DNA of 64,000 nt from UBA4660 sp034408895 (GCA_034408895.1 JAWXCI010000045.1:83756-147755), one strand, 5' to 3'; shown: positions 35,447-45,160, numbered from the stretch's first letter. Notes: a model not told the origin generated them from the letters alone. Numbers and translations: made by a program.

Positions 35447-37627
35447 TCAATTAGACAGAACTGTAACCGTTCCGGAAATTATTTGGGTTTGCATGTCGGT
35501 GCATAAGCGCTGATAAGCACATGTGAAGAAATATGCGCCTGCGGAAGCCAATTGCTCTTGAACCATTCCGTCCCAAAAAGGATCAGTTGGTGAACTCCGA
35601 AATACCAAACTTCCCCAACGGTTGAATACTTTCAAATCAAAAGAATTAAATGCGTTCATGAAATCTTGCTTGTCTTGATACAGCGTTTCATCGAACTGGA
35701 AAGGCATGAATTCTTCGTTCATTCTATTATTATCGGGGGTAATGATGTTTGGAAAAGTAATCGGCTGTGATACGGCATGAGACATTTCATTCACAAAAAC
35801 AGAAAAGGATGCTGACAGTGCATAATCACAATCAGTGTTTTCAGCCAGCAGGGTTATTTCATAATTTCCCTCTTGCAGGTATTGATAACTCAAAATCTGG
35901 TCGTTGCTATTGTTGCCATCTCCAAAATTCCATACAACATAATTTATTCCTGTGCCTGTCCATGCCAGTTCAATTGACTGGTTCGGCTGGCAGGAATCAG
36001 GATCGACTACAGAATAACTGAATGTGATGGGCTCTGAATCAAGTACTGTAACCGGCACAGTGTCCTGTATTGCGCATGATGTGCCATTATTGATTTGGAG
36101 TACAACCAGATATTCACCACTTGCTGGGTAGGTATAGAAGGGCTGTGCAAATGAACTCACATCATCTTGGGCTTCTTCCACTCCAAAGTTCCATGAATAA
36201 TCTTCGGCAGATTGTGTTGCAGCTTCGAATGAGATTTCCATTCCAAGACATACTGTATCCGGCTGCACAATCTCAACAGAAGGGTAAGGTTGAACCATGA
36301 CTGAAATTTCAGCACTGTCTGTACAGAAATCTGTGAAAGCAAAAAGTGTAATATTGAATTGACCCTGTTCTTCCCATTGCACGGATGGAGATGTATTAAC
36401 GGACTGTGCTGGTATTCCATTTTCAAACTCCCAATCGAAAGAGGCATTTGAACCAAAAAAACCACCAACACTGAGCGGAAATTCCCATGCTTCATCGGTA
36501 CAGAATGATTCGCCTGATTCAATGGCAACATCCAGCAGGTAGTCAATAGAAAGAGTTTGTATGAGTGTATCGGTGCAGGCGGAGTCCGGATTTGCAATGA
36601 GTTGCACATCATAAAAGCCCGGTTCGGGAAAAGTGTATTGCGGTTGCAAAGCGCTGCTGTTCTCAGTACCTGCCACGCCAAAATCCCAACTGAAAACTGA
36701 TGTGTTCAATGAAGTATTTTCAAAAGTGATCTCAAGACCTGCACATTCGGGCGCACTGAATTGCGCCTCAGGAAATACGCAATCATAAAAATCAAAATTG
36801 TAGTCGAGCCGGGTTTCTTCTATCAATTGGCCGTTGCGGTATTCGGCAATACAAATGGAAACAGCATAACTTCCAGCCTGTAACGGAGTTCCTGAGAGTT
36901 GACCCGTAACCGGATCAATAGCAAAGGCCGGATCAGAATCTATAGGATAATTGTACGAATACCCTTCTGCCCAGGCAATTTCGGAAAACTCCGGTGGCTC
37001 GCCTGGCGGCCACCAGGGGTAAGGCCAAGATGATGGAGCATAACAAAGGCTGAATGAAAGTGAATCTCCATCCGGGTCTTGCACATCCAGTGCATAGTTT
37101 AAAGGTTCATTCGCACAAAATGCAGGAGGAAAGGAATTGAAAACAGGGCTATTGTTTTCACTGAAGATGTCGGCCTGTGCAATCTTAAGTGGAAGATAGA
37201 GATACTCATTACTTATTCCCTCAATAATATTGGCCACTCCATACCTGCAACAACTTTGGGTAACCATCCAGTCGCCATTTTCAAAAGCGCTTAGCGGTAT
37301 GGTACCCTTATACGTGACCTGTTTTCTGCATACGTCATAGTAATCACCCTGAACCATGCAGGGCTCTGAAATCATTGTAACATAGCTTGTATTATTGATG
37401 TATGCCCAGTAGACCTGCTGGGGAATACTGAGTTCGTCCCAAATCCCAATTCCGCTTGAGTCAATTGCTTGCAGAAAACAATCAGTGAATGAAATAATCG
37501 TCACTTCAATACTATCATTTCCAAGTGAACGATAAGACGTATGGATACCCTTATATGGCCCCCATGCATATGCCCGCAAAACAATGCACGTAATAATGAT
37601 AGTAAACAATAGCCAGTTTTTAAACAT
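35447..37627 (-). CDS. PKD-domain secreted protein with gliding-motility-type (T9SS type B) C-terminal domain
   Basis: 726 residues from ATG 37627 (MFKNWLLFTIII). Signal peptide about 1-20. The N-terminal half is a beta-rich surface domain with several Cys. Repeated PKD-like domains follow in the middle, each with the motif YxWDFG or similar and a following Gly-x-Tyr: FSWDFGVAGTENSS, FDWEFENGIPAQ, YSWNFGVEEAQDD and VVWNFGDGNNSND. The last about 90 residues are the type B sorting domain (FPNIITPDNNRMNEEFMPF, FDLKVFNRWGSLVF, PFWDGMVQEQLASAGAYFF). Such proteins are exported by T9SS and remain on the surface or are released. Role unknown; adhesion is common for this architecture. Confidence 0.88.
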   Translation of the reverse strand: MFKNWLLFTIIITCIVLRAYAWGPYKGIHTSYRSLGNDSIEVTIISFTDCFLQAIDSSGIGIWDELSIPQQVYWAYINNTSYVTMISEPCMVQGDYYDVCRKQVTYKGTIPLSAFENGDWMVTQSCCRYGVANIIEGISNEYLYLPLKIAQADIFSENNSPVFNSFPPAFCANEPLNYALDVQDPDGDSLSFSLCYAPSSWPYPWWPPGEPPEFSEIAWAEGYSYNYPIDSDPAFAIDPVTGQLSGTPLQAGSYAVSICIAEYRNGQLIEETRLDYNFDFYDCVFPEAQFSAPECAGLEITFENTSLNTSVFSWDFGVAGTENSSALQPQYTFPEPGFYDVQLIANPDSACTDTLIQTLSIDYLLDVAIESGESFCTDEAWEFPLSVGGFFGSNASFDWEFENGIPAQSVNTSPSVQWEEQGQFNITLFAFTDFCTDSAEISVMVQPYPSVEIVQPDTVCLGMEISFEAATQSAEDYSWNFGVEEAQDDVSSFAQPFYTYPASGEYLVVLQINNGTSCAIQDTVPVTVLDSEPITFSYSVVDPDSCQPNQSIELAWTGTGINYVVWNFGDGNNSNDQILSYQYLQEGNYEITLLAENTDCDYALSASFSVFVNEMSHAVSQPITFPNIITPDNNRMNEEFMPFQFDETLYQDKQDFMNAFNSFDLKVFNRWGSLVFRSSPTDPFWDGMVQEQLASAGAYFFTCAYQRLCTDMQTQIISGTVTVLSN

Positions 37628-37704
37628 GATAAAGAATACGGGTTGGGACAAAAGTATGTTACAACCCGCTCTGTTAAATTCTCAGATAGGAAGAACTGCA
37701 AAAA

Positions 37705-38232
37705 CTAACACGATCCCGGATATCCACCGGTCCCAAAACATGTACCGAAAATCAGATAATCACTGCTATTTACATAGCCATCTCCTGTGAAATCACCGCA
37801 AGGTTGATTTGGTCCCGTACCATACCATCCCATAAAGGTCAACAGATCATTTACCTGTACCGTACCCATATCATCAAAATCTGCTTCACAACAAGTGTCG
37901 TCATTACAATCGTTTCGATTTTGATTAAGTTCGTTTTCGGCTGCAATACGTCCTAAGTCATGAAGTTGTCCTTCCTCATCCTTAAACATATAGGTAGGCA
38001 CCCAGCCAATTTCTGTGTTGCCGCGGTAAAAGCCTATGAACTCTTTCTCAAAATCCTTTTCCGTCATCGCTGCCCATTGAATTTTGTCAAGGTCGAAAAC
38101 AGGATAAACAGGTACAGCGGTATTCACCGCTTCTTCCTTGGTGCATGACACCAGTGAAGCACAAAACACTCCGAATACTAATCCTACAGCAATCACTGTA
38201 GCGGTCATGAAAGAAAAACTAGATTTTTTCAT
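37705..38232 (-). CDS. Lipoprotein with dockerin-like C-terminal repeats
   Basis: 175 residues from ATG 38232 (MKKSSFSFMTATV). The lipobox is SLVSC, so it should be a lipoprotein. After a mixed domain (VFDLDKIQWAAMTEKDFEKE, GRIAAENELNQNRND), the C-terminus holds two calcium-loop units: CEADFDDMGTVQVNDLLTFM and CGDFTGDGYVNSSDYLIFG. These match the F-hand repeats of type I dockerins (DxNxDGxVNxxDLxxF). The same module ends the two beta-helix proteins at 52480 and 61348. Cys-rich spacing (NDDTCC) suggests disulfides. No cellulosome is known in this phylum, so the module probably has another binding role. Confidence 0.7.
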   Translation of the reverse strand: MKKSSFSFMTATVIAVGLVFGVFCASLVSCTKEEAVNTAVPVYPVFDLDKIQWAAMTEKDFEKEFIGFYRGNTEIGWVPTYMFKDEEGQLHDLGRIAAENELNQNRNDCNDDTCCEADFDDMGTVQVNDLLTFMGWYGTGPNQPCGDFTGDGYVNSSDYLIFGTCFGTGGYPGSC

Positions 38233-38308
38233 CTTATTTTGGTTTTTGAAATTATCGCCTACTCTTTTCAGGATTTTCGGCTTCCTCCGTTTTTTCGTAT
38301 GAAATTGA

Positions 38309-39004
38309 TCACACCTCCCCCACCACTGTTGCCGCCACTTCATCGCTCCAGCTTCCCACCACATCATCTTTGAAGAGGTAGATCATTTTGTACTTCCACA
38401 CTGCGCTTTGGCCTGCAGGTGGCAGGTCACTCTTATCTATATAGTCCGGGCGCAGGTCGCGTTCGAGGTTTACCCAGGCACCACCGGCCACGGCTTTCCA
38501 GATTTCAACGCCTTCAAATTTTCCTTTCTTCCATTTCAGGTTTGGATAACCTCCGCTGCTTAGTTCTATAGTGAAAATGGGTTTGCCATCTCCCGGAACG
38601 AAAGGAGTAACAGGTGCCTCAATACCCAAATCTTCGCCAATGGATGTGGTGTATCCGGGTGCCACAATGATGATTTGGATGATGGCGCGAAATCTCCCTT
38701 CAATATCTCCTACCACCAGCGTGGGCAGTGGAGTGATGAGTGCGGGAGGAGCCGGAATGGAGGGCAGGGTGGTGCCGCCTGTTCCGTAACGTGCCTGCTT
38801 TAGGTAAGCGGTCACGTTTTCACTGTAAGTGCGCATGAGCGAGGGAACGCCCACCAGGTAGTACATAAAAGCAGCATCGGCTGCGGCTGCACTTACCTGC
38901 CCTGCGCTCAGGCCAAGGGTGGCCTGGTATCCGGGCAGTTTCTGTGCGAAATTGCGGAGTTGGTTTGCGAAACCGTCATAAGTTTTGTTTACGAAAATTG
39001 CCAT
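38309..39004 (-). CDS. Hypothetical protein with C-terminal fibronectin-like strand region
   Basis: 231 residues, no signal peptide. The N-terminal half is helical (FANQLRNFAQKLPGYQATLG, AADAAFMYYLVGVPSLM) and the C-terminal half beta-rich with a pattern close to a fibronectin type III or purple-acid-phosphatase-like module (GYPNLKWKKGKFEGVEIWKA, WKYKMIYLFKDDVVGSWSDE). I do not recognise the family with certainty. The 21-bp tandem repeat lies 53 bp upstream of its start and could affect expression. No clear operon partner. Confidence 0.6.
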   Translation of the reverse strand: MAIFVNKTYDGFANQLRNFAQKLPGYQATLGLSAGQVSAAAADAAFMYYLVGVPSLMRTYSENVTAYLKQARYGTGGTTLPSIPAPPALITPLPTLVVGDIEGRFRAIIQIIIVAPGYTTSIGEDLGIEAPVTPFVPGDGKPIFTIELSSGGYPNLKWKKGKFEGVEIWKAVAGGAWVNLERDLRPDYIDKSDLPPAGQSAVWKYKMIYLFKDDVVGSWSDEVAATVVGEV

Positions 39005-39057
39005 GGTTTTATGTTTTAATTATTGATAATAAGGATGTTACATGTTTGTAGGCGGTA

Positions 39058-39267
39058 GTCTGCACCATGCAGGCAGTTGCCCGCATGGTGGAGGAAGTCG
39101 CCCGCATGGTGCCGGGAGTTGGCTGCAGGGCGCAAGGAGTTGACTGCGTGGTGCGGGGAGCTACCTGCATGATAGAGGGAATTGCCTGCGTGGTGCGGGC
39201 GACCGTCTTTAAGACACAGGCAATTGCCACCATCATGGAGTGAGGTGCGTTTGCCATGCGGCAGGTT
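39058..39267. repeat. Ten tandem degenerate 21-bp units
   Basis: Units begin at 39058, 39079, 39100, 39121, 39142, 39163, 39184, 39205, 39226 and 39247, each exactly 21 bp and resembling GCCTGCATGGTG followed by a purine-rich GGGAGTT half. A possible eleventh unit is at 39037. Because 21 is three times seven, the minus strand reads as degenerate heptapeptides (for example AIPSIMQ, VAPRTTQ, STPCALQ, PTPGTMR, ATSSTMR). The frame continues 94 codons to 39009. The array lies between the gene at 38309 and the LuxR-type regulator. Confidence 0.8.
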
Positions 39268-39375
39268 GTTCTAAATAAAATGTAAGAAGACATTAGGTAG
39301 GAAAAACTCGGTGGGTACTGGCGGCAAACATGTTGTTTTCAGCAACAGTGGCACAAGGTCATTTATAACCTCCGG

Positions 39376-39399
39376 AGGGGGGTCATTTTTACCCCCCAC
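39376..39399. promoter_or_regulatory. GGGGGG-N9-CCCCCC inverted repeat upstream of the LuxR-type regulator
   Basis: A perfect hairpin or palindromic operator 50 bp before the ATG, with TTATAACC about 15 bp upstream. The same design (GGGG-N8-CCCCAC with TTATAACC upstream) occurs at 61300-61318 before the beta-helix protein gene, which points to a shared DNA-binding regulator rather than a terminator. Confidence 0.5.
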
Positions 39400-39448
39400 G
39401 GGACAGGTTATTTTGCCTTTATTTGCTCTGCACCAAATTTTCCCACCT

Positions 39449-40114
39449 ATGAATCCAGAACAAACGCACATGCAGCAGAATACGCATCCTATCCACATTG
39501 CTTTTGTAGATGATCACGCAGCCGTGGCAGAGGGACTTGAAGCTATGGGAGTGAAAGCTGATTTCATTGTCGATTTTATAGCCTTCAGTGGAATGGAAAT
39601 GATGAAATTGATGGAAGAAAACACCACCACAAAGGTGGTATTTATGGATATTGACATGCCCAAAATGAATGGAATTGAAGCCACCAGGCAACTCAAGCAA
39701 TTGAAACCAGATGTACAGGTGATAGCCCTTACAGCGATGTGCTCCGATGAGAACATGATGGAGATGATGCTTGCCGGAGCCAGCGCATTTTTGTTCAAAG
39801 GCATTCATTTCTCCGAAATAGCTGATGCGGTGCGGGGGGTACTTAAGGATGGTTTCTGGAGCAATAGCTATTACCAAAATACGGTACGGGGGATACAAGA
39901 ATATCTCCTCAAAAAAAAATCGTTGACAGAACGCCAAAAGCAATACCTTGAATACCTGGGCGTAGGATTATCCGATAAAATGATTGCAGATAAAATGGGA
40001 ATTACACCTAACACGGTGAATAATTACCGGACTGATCTGTTCGGAATTCTGGGCGTTAAAAGCAGGGTGGAGCTAGTGATGGAGGCCCTCCGAAAGCATT
40101 TCATCCGGTTATGA
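39449..40114 (+). CDS. LuxR/NarL-type response regulator
   Basis: 221 residues from ATG 39449 (MNPEQTHMQQ); the frame extends to 39311 but would translate the palindrome. Receiver domain residues 14-135 have the acidic VDDH, phospho-acceptor Asp67 (VFMDIDMPKMNG), Thr in ALTAM and the Lys in FLFKGIHF. The HTH_LuxR domain is at about 155-215 (LTERQKQYLEYLGVGLSDKM, TVNNYRTDLFGILGVKSR). No kinase gene is adjacent, so it is an orphan regulator in this window. The HTH first helix reads YLEYLGVGLSDKMIADKMGI, which is divergent from E. coli NarL. Confidence 0.9.
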   Translation: MNPEQTHMQQNTHPIHIAFVDDHAAVAEGLEAMGVKADFIVDFIAFSGMEMMKLMEENTTTKVVFMDIDMPKMNGIEATRQLKQLKPDVQVIALTAMCSDENMMEMMLAGASAFLFKGIHFSEIADAVRGVLKDGFWSNSYYQNTVRGIQEYLLKKKSLTERQKQYLEYLGVGLSDKMIADKMGITPNTVNNYRTDLFGILGVKSRVELVMEALRKHFIRL

Positions 40115-40190
40115 TCCTTTCCATACGGTATCTTTTCCGTTAAAACCTTTTGAAACACGCAGAGGTTCATCCCGTGCATATTTTCAAAAC

Positions 40191-40226
40191 AAAAACGGCC
40201 TCCAAAACCTTGGAAGCCGTTTTTCA
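40191..40226. terminator. Bidirectional intrinsic terminator between LuxR and S46 genes
   Basis: AAAACGGCCTCC and GGAAGCCGTTTT form a long stem with flanking A- and T-runs. The two genes converge on it. Confidence 0.82.
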
Positions 40227-40242
40227 TTTTGATAACTCTTTT

Positions 40243-42456
40243 CTATTTCGTCTCCACCTGCGCCTTCACATTGGCTGCCGGAGTGGGGCCTTTCATTTTG
40301 GTTTGCACAAACTTGATTTCGTCAATCAGGTTTTTGGCACCGTAGTATTTATCCACGACCCACATCACGTAGCGGATATCCACGGAGATGGTGCGCTGCA
40401 AATCGGTTTCGTAGGCAATATCGCCACTCATGGCCTCCCAGTTGCCATCGAATGCAAGGCCAATGAGGTGGCCGTTGCCGTCAATAACAGGGCTGCCGGA
40501 GTTGCCACCTGTAATGTCGTTTCCAGAAATAAAACAAGTGGGCAGTTCACCTTTTTCATTGGCGTAGCGACCGAAATCTTTTTTCTCGATCAACTCGGCC
40601 TGCCTGTCGGGAACAATAAATTCAGGGTTGGTGTTGTCGCGTTTTTGCATGATGCCATCGGCAGTGGTGTAGTAGTCGTAATGCACAGCATCCATCGGAT
40701 AATAGTCGTCCACTTTTCCATAGGTGAGGCGCATGGTGCTGTTGGCATCAGGGTAAAAGTTTTTGGTGGGCTGCATTTCGCGCAATCCCGCCACGAGCAG
40801 GCGGTAGCCTTTGTCGTACTTGTCCTGTGCAGGATTGCCGAGGGTGGTGCGGTAGGTATCAATGGAGCTTTTCGCCATGGCAATGGCCATGTCTTTATCA
40901 AATACTTTCTTGCTTGGTTTTGCCATGAACGCATAGAGTTTGTTCTTGTCGGCCATAAAGGATTTGGCGAACATTTGGTCAGCATATAATTTCAAGTTGC
41001 CTTTGAATTTATTCCTCACCGTTGCCATCCATGAAGGTTGCTGACCTTCAGGTATGTCGTTGTAATACTTGGTGAGCAATGCCACAAACACATCCTTGTC
41101 GGTAGCCATATCGTAATCCTTGAAATGTGCTTCCGCCTGTCCTTTGAATCCTTCGAAAATTTCTTTTCTCTTTTCTTCATCCGTTTCGTTCATGGCTGCT
41201 TCGAACGTGCGGTTAAAGCGCCATGCGAAGAGCGTTATTTCAGCACCAAGAAGTCCCGCCTGCACGGCATAAGAGTTGGGTACGATGCCGGCATCGGTTT
41301 CGGAATAAGATTGTTTGATGAGGTTGAGTGCCTCACCGTATTTCTGTTTGCGTTCAGCATTTGCATTCACCCAGGTGGTAAATTCATTTTCCAGCTTTTC
41401 TTTCTTGCCCTGCACATCGAGCTGCTTCAAACCTTTGGTCTGGCCTATGAAGTATTTCCATCCGTTGGCGGTGGTGGCATATTTCGCAGCATACTGCAGC
41501 CGCACTGCGGGGTCGGCATCCATGTGCTTCTTCCATGTTTCAAGTTTCAATCCGCTCAGGTCAATGTAGGCGGGGTTAGATAAATCAACCGCCTGTTTTA
41601 CTCCCCATGAAGTAAGGTAACGGTCGGTGCTTCCGGGAAAGCCGAGAATCATAGCAAAGTCGCCTTCTTTCACTCCGTCTAGAGAAACAGGAAGAGAGTG
41701 CTTGGGTTTGTAAGGAACATTATCAGTCGCGTAGTCAGCCGGTTCGTTGGCCGCGTTGGCATAAATGCGCATCATGGAAAAATCTCCGGTGTGGCGTGGC
41801 CACATCCAGTTGTCGGTATCACCACCGTATTTGCCAATGCTCTCCGGTGGATTGCCAACTAAACGAATATCGCGAAACGTTTCGTAAATCATTACATAAA
41901 ACTCGTTTCCGTAGAAGAAGCTTTTCACTTCCACTTCGTACTTGCCACCTTCGTTGAATTTGGCTTCAATGTCCCCCGATGCCGCCATGATGGCCATGTT
42001 GCGATCGGCTTCGCTCATGCTGTCGTTCAGTTTTGAAAGAATTTCTTGTGTAACGTCTTCTATTCTGACGAGAAAAGAAATAACGAAACCTTCCATTGGT
42101 TTTTCTTCGGCAAGATTTTTTGCCATGAAGCCGTTGGTGAGAATGTCGTTCTCCACTGTGGCGAAGGATTGAATGGCATCGTAGCCGCAGTGGTGATTGG
42201 TGAGCACAAGACCCTTACCTGAAATCACTTCACCGGTGCACAAACCACCATTGAGTCGAACAATTGCATCCTTAAGTGAAGCATTGTTGATGGAATAAAT
42301 TTCTTCGGCAGTGAGGTTAAGTCCCATCTGTTTCATCTCGGCCTCGTTCATGCGTTGCAGCAGTTGGAGTAGCCACATGCCTTCGGTGGCGCGAATGATT
42401 CCGCTTGTGAAAAACATAATCAGCGCGAGCGCTGAAATTCTAAATAATTGTTTCAT
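40243..42456 (-). CDS. S46-family dipeptidyl peptidase (DPP7/DPP11 type)
   Basis: 737 residues with a signal peptide (FRISALALIMFFTSGIIRA). S46 peptidases are periplasmic chymotrypsin-fold enzymes of Bacteroidota that release dipeptides from oligopeptides. The catalytic His is in VLTNHHCGYDAIQ, Asp in MWPRHTGDFSMMRIYAN and Ser in ITGGNSGSPVIDGNGHLIG. The helical domain inserted between the two barrels spans about residues 280-560. Specificity (DPP7 for hydrophobic or DPP11 for acidic residues) depends on one residue after FDGNWEAMSGD that I cannot assign. It is convergent with the LuxR gene. Confidence 0.93.
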   Translation of the reverse strand: MKQLFRISALALIMFFTSGIIRATEGMWLLQLLQRMNEAEMKQMGLNLTAEEIYSINNASLKDAIVRLNGGLCTGEVISGKGLVLTNHHCGYDAIQSFATVENDILTNGFMAKNLAEEKPMEGFVISFLVRIEDVTQEILSKLNDSMSEADRNMAIMAASGDIEAKFNEGGKYEVEVKSFFYGNEFYVMIYETFRDIRLVGNPPESIGKYGGDTDNWMWPRHTGDFSMMRIYANAANEPADYATDNVPYKPKHSLPVSLDGVKEGDFAMILGFPGSTDRYLTSWGVKQAVDLSNPAYIDLSGLKLETWKKHMDADPAVRLQYAAKYATTANGWKYFIGQTKGLKQLDVQGKKEKLENEFTTWVNANAERKQKYGEALNLIKQSYSETDAGIVPNSYAVQAGLLGAEITLFAWRFNRTFEAAMNETDEEKRKEIFEGFKGQAEAHFKDYDMATDKDVFVALLTKYYNDIPEGQQPSWMATVRNKFKGNLKLYADQMFAKSFMADKNKLYAFMAKPSKKVFDKDMAIAMAKSSIDTYRTTLGNPAQDKYDKGYRLLVAGLREMQPTKNFYPDANSTMRLTYGKVDDYYPMDAVHYDYYTTADGIMQKRDNTNPEFIVPDRQAELIEKKDFGRYANEKGELPTCFISGNDITGGNSGSPVIDGNGHLIGLAFDGNWEAMSGDIAYETDLQRTISVDIRYVMWVVDKYYGAKNLIDEIKFVQTKMKGPTPAANVKAQVETK

Positions 42457-42605
42457 TTTTCTATTTTTATTTTTTGTTGAATGTTGCTTGTTGATAGTTG
42501 CTTGTTACAGTTTGAATATAGCCGGTTGTTCGAAAATTCTGGAGAAAGGTTGATTATTCCCCACAGTTTCTTGCCTTTTTTTTCTCATTTTTTTCTAGCT
42601 CCTGA

Positions 42606-43142
42606 TCAATGCCTGCTCTTCAACTCGTGCCACTTTGCATCTTCAATCATGAAATCAAGTTCGTGGTAAAGTTGTTCAAGCTCGCGTGGTGCTTTGTAGC
42701 GGCTCGCCACTGTTTTGTGATTCCCATCCTTTGTCAGTGTGGTTGTTACTGTCGGCAGGTCGGTTACTTTATCGTTGTCGTAACTGTCGAGAAAGCTAAA
42801 GTATCCGATGCTCTCAGCCACTGTCAGCACTTTTTGAAGAGAGGCTTTGTCGAATGTTGTGTGGTAGAATCCAATCCTGTCCACAAAGTTTTTTCCTTCG
42901 TAAACAGCATATCCGCTGGTATAAACTTTCAATTCGAAATAGGGACACATGCCGAAGCATGGAGTGCGTCCGTAAAAAATATGAAGGGAATCCGTGGGCG
43001 TTGTAGTTACTGTGCTATGGATAGGCGTTTCGGTTACTTCCACCGGAGTTGTTGTAGCCGTTTCCCTTTTGCTTTTGCAGCCGGCCACTAAAAGAAGGAG
43101 GGCAATGGAAATTGTAAAAAGAAATTTAATGTTCAATTTCAT
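42606..43142 (-). CDS. DUF6438-type lipoprotein
   Basis: 178 residues from ATG 43142 (MKLNIKFLFTISIAL); the longer frame to 43202 overlaps yidC and is rejected. Lipobox LLVAGC, so a lipoprotein. A Thr-rich linker (TATTTPVEVTETPIHSTVTT) leads to a domain with FYGRTPCFGMCPYFELKVYT, where the Cys pair and Tyr match DUF6438, and ends in YHELDFMIEDAKWHELKSRH. Function unknown. It lies 57 bp downstream of yidC. Confidence 0.8.
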   Translation of the reverse strand: MKLNIKFLFTISIALLLLVAGCKSKRETATTTPVEVTETPIHSTVTTTPTDSLHIFYGRTPCFGMCPYFELKVYTSGYAVYEGKNFVDRIGFYHTTFDKASLQKVLTVAESIGYFSFLDSYDNDKVTDLPTVTTTLTKDGNHKTVASRYKAPRELEQLYHELDFMIEDAKWHELKSRH

Positions 43143-43198
43143 TTCGTGAATTGTTTTCTTGCTTAAGGAGTGTATTTCGAATATCACACCAAAAAATT

Positions 43199-45121
43199 TC
43201 AACGCTTCAGTTTTGCTTTTTGTAAAGCGAGTTTATCTTTCTGTTTCTTCTGCATGTCCTCCACCCTTTCGGCAAACGATGATTTCTTTTTCGGTTTCAA
43301 TTTATTGCCCTGAATTTTCGCGTGTATTTTCTCTTCGTCAATGATGTAAGTCTTTATCACCCACATCTGCCCGATGGAAATTAGGTTCGCGCTGAGATAG
43401 TACAGACTGAGGCCGCTTGCAAAACCGTTGAAGAAGAACAACATCATCACCGTGAAGATGTGCATCATTATTTTCATGTTGGGCATTCCCGGTGTGGTGG
43501 GCGCGGGAGTGTTGGCCATGGTCATGCGCGTGTAGAAAAATGTGGAGATGCACATGAGTACCGTGAATCCGCTCACATGACTTCCATAAAGCGGGATATT
43601 AAATCCAAGGTTCAGAATGGAGTCATAAGCACCTAAATCATCTGCCCATAAAAATCCTTTGCCACGGAACTCAATGCTGGCCGGAAAGAACCGGAACATG
43701 GCGTAGAGTATTGGCATCTGGAGAAGAACCGGAATGCAGCCGGCAAATGGATTCACTCCCGTTTGCCGATAAAGCGACATGGTGGCCTGCTGTTTCCCCA
43801 TCGCATCGTCTTTGTATTTGAGGTTGATGGCTTCCATGTCGGGCTTCAGCACGCGCATCTTCGCACTGCTCAAAAAGTTTTTCCAGGTGACAGGAAACAA
43901 GATGAGTTTGATGATGAGGGTAATGATGAGGATGATGATTCCGTAGTTCAGGTTAAATCCATCGAAGAAAACGAACATGGGTCTTATGCAATGCTTGTTC
44001 ACCCAGCCAATAATGCTCCATCCGTAATCAATGATGCGATCGAACTCTGCAACTTCCAGTGATTTTAATGTCTTGAATTCATTCGGCCCAAAAAAGAAGG
44101 TGAGATCGGTGGAAGAAGTGGTGCTCTTCATGGGCAGCGCCATCTGCGACCTGAATTGTTTGGTGTGAACCGAATCAGTAGAAACCACCACGGCCAGTTT
44201 TGCCCCGGCATTAAATCCTTCTTTTGAAATTACGGCAGCGCTGAAATAATTCTGTTTGTAAGCCGCCCAGTTCATTTTTGTTTCCACTGTGGTTTCATCC
44301 TCGCCACCTTCGCTCAGGTAGTCGCGTTTCTCTTCAAACTCGCGGAAGTAAATGGAAGAATGTGAACGCTCGTTGCTCAATCCTTTTTCGTTTTGAAGCC
44401 CTGTTGCATTCCAGTTTAGCGTAATCGGTTTTGCATCCAGGTTGAATTCACTTCCGAGGTTTGATGCGTTCACTTTGCACCCAATGACATAGCTGTCGGG
44501 TTGCACATCATAAATCAGTTCAATAAATTTTTCACCATCAGGCGATGCAAGTCGCATCACCAATTGTTGTGCAGATTTTCTTGCATCAATAGTCTTTGCA
44601 CTTGGCGTGAAATAAAAATCTTTTGTGGTGAATTGTTGGCTGCCACTTGCTTCGAAGCCAAGAAACATTTCTGAAACCTTTTCATCCCACAATTGCACTT
44701 CCGTGCTGTCCCAATAGGTGTGGTAACCATCTTTCAATGTCACACGCTTGAACATTGCACCGCGTGTTGTAACCACTGCCTCAAGTTTGTTGTTGCGAAT
44801 AATAATTTCCTCTTCTGCACCAAGAGTAAGATTTGCAAAGGGACCGAATTGTTTTTCAGCAGCAATAACTTTTTCAGTTCGGGCAGAATCGTTCTGCGAA
44901 CTGTCAGCAGGAATCTGGAGAATATTGTTTGCAATGGAAGGCGCTACAGCGATGTTAACCGAATCGTTCGCGGGTGGAACTTGCTTTTGAAGCGTAGCTA
45001 AACTGTCGGCTACTACTCTTTGCCGCGCCACCTCTTCAGCCGAAGGTGCCGTAAAAGTGGTGTAGCCAATTACAAATAGAAGCATCAGCACAAGGCCAAT
45101 GACGGTGTTTCTGTCGAACAT
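43199..45121 (-). CDS. yidC: Membrane protein insertase YidC
   Basis: 640 residues. An N-terminal transmembrane anchor (TVIGLVLMLLFVIGYTTFT) is followed by the large periplasmic domain (about 60-360) of Gram-negative YidC. The conserved insertase core is about 380-590: NYGIIILIITLIIKLILFPV, MRVLKPDMEAINLKYKDDA, QATMSLYRQTGVNPFAGCIP, LLQMPILYAMFRFFP and later helices. The C-terminus is highly basic (KKKSSFAERVEDMQKKQKDK), as in ribosome-binding YidC tails. YidC inserts proteins alone or with SecYEG. It follows kdsC on the minus strand after 39 bp. Confidence 0.95.
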   Translation of the reverse strand: MFDRNTVIGLVLMLLFVIGYTTFTAPSAEEVARQRVVADSLATLQKQVPPANDSVNIAVAPSIANNILQIPADSSQNDSARTEKVIAAEKQFGPFANLTLGAEEEIIIRNNKLEAVVTTRGAMFKRVTLKDGYHTYWDSTEVQLWDEKVSEMFLGFEASGSQQFTTKDFYFTPSAKTIDARKSAQQLVMRLASPDGEKFIELIYDVQPDSYVIGCKVNASNLGSEFNLDAKPITLNWNATGLQNEKGLSNERSHSSIYFREFEEKRDYLSEGGEDETTVETKMNWAAYKQNYFSAAVISKEGFNAGAKLAVVVSTDSVHTKQFRSQMALPMKSTTSSTDLTFFFGPNEFKTLKSLEVAEFDRIIDYGWSIIGWVNKHCIRPMFVFFDGFNLNYGIIILIITLIIKLILFPVTWKNFLSSAKMRVLKPDMEAINLKYKDDAMGKQQATMSLYRQTGVNPFAGCIPVLLQMPILYAMFRFFPASIEFRGKGFLWADDLGAYDSILNLGFNIPLYGSHVSGFTVLMCISTFFYTRMTMANTPAPTTPGMPNMKIMMHIFTVMMLFFFNGFASGLSLYYLSANLISIGQMWVIKTYIIDEEKIHAKIQGNKLKPKKKSSFAERVEDMQKKQKDKLALQKAKLKR

Positions 45122-45160
45122 CTATATCAGATAGGATTTTTTGGGGGCGCGAAGATAGAC

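Noticed and set aside
39009..39293. Minus-strand frame over the 21-bp repeat as a gene
   Set aside because: Composition is wholly repeat-derived and no signal or family is seen; kept as a repeat with an open question.
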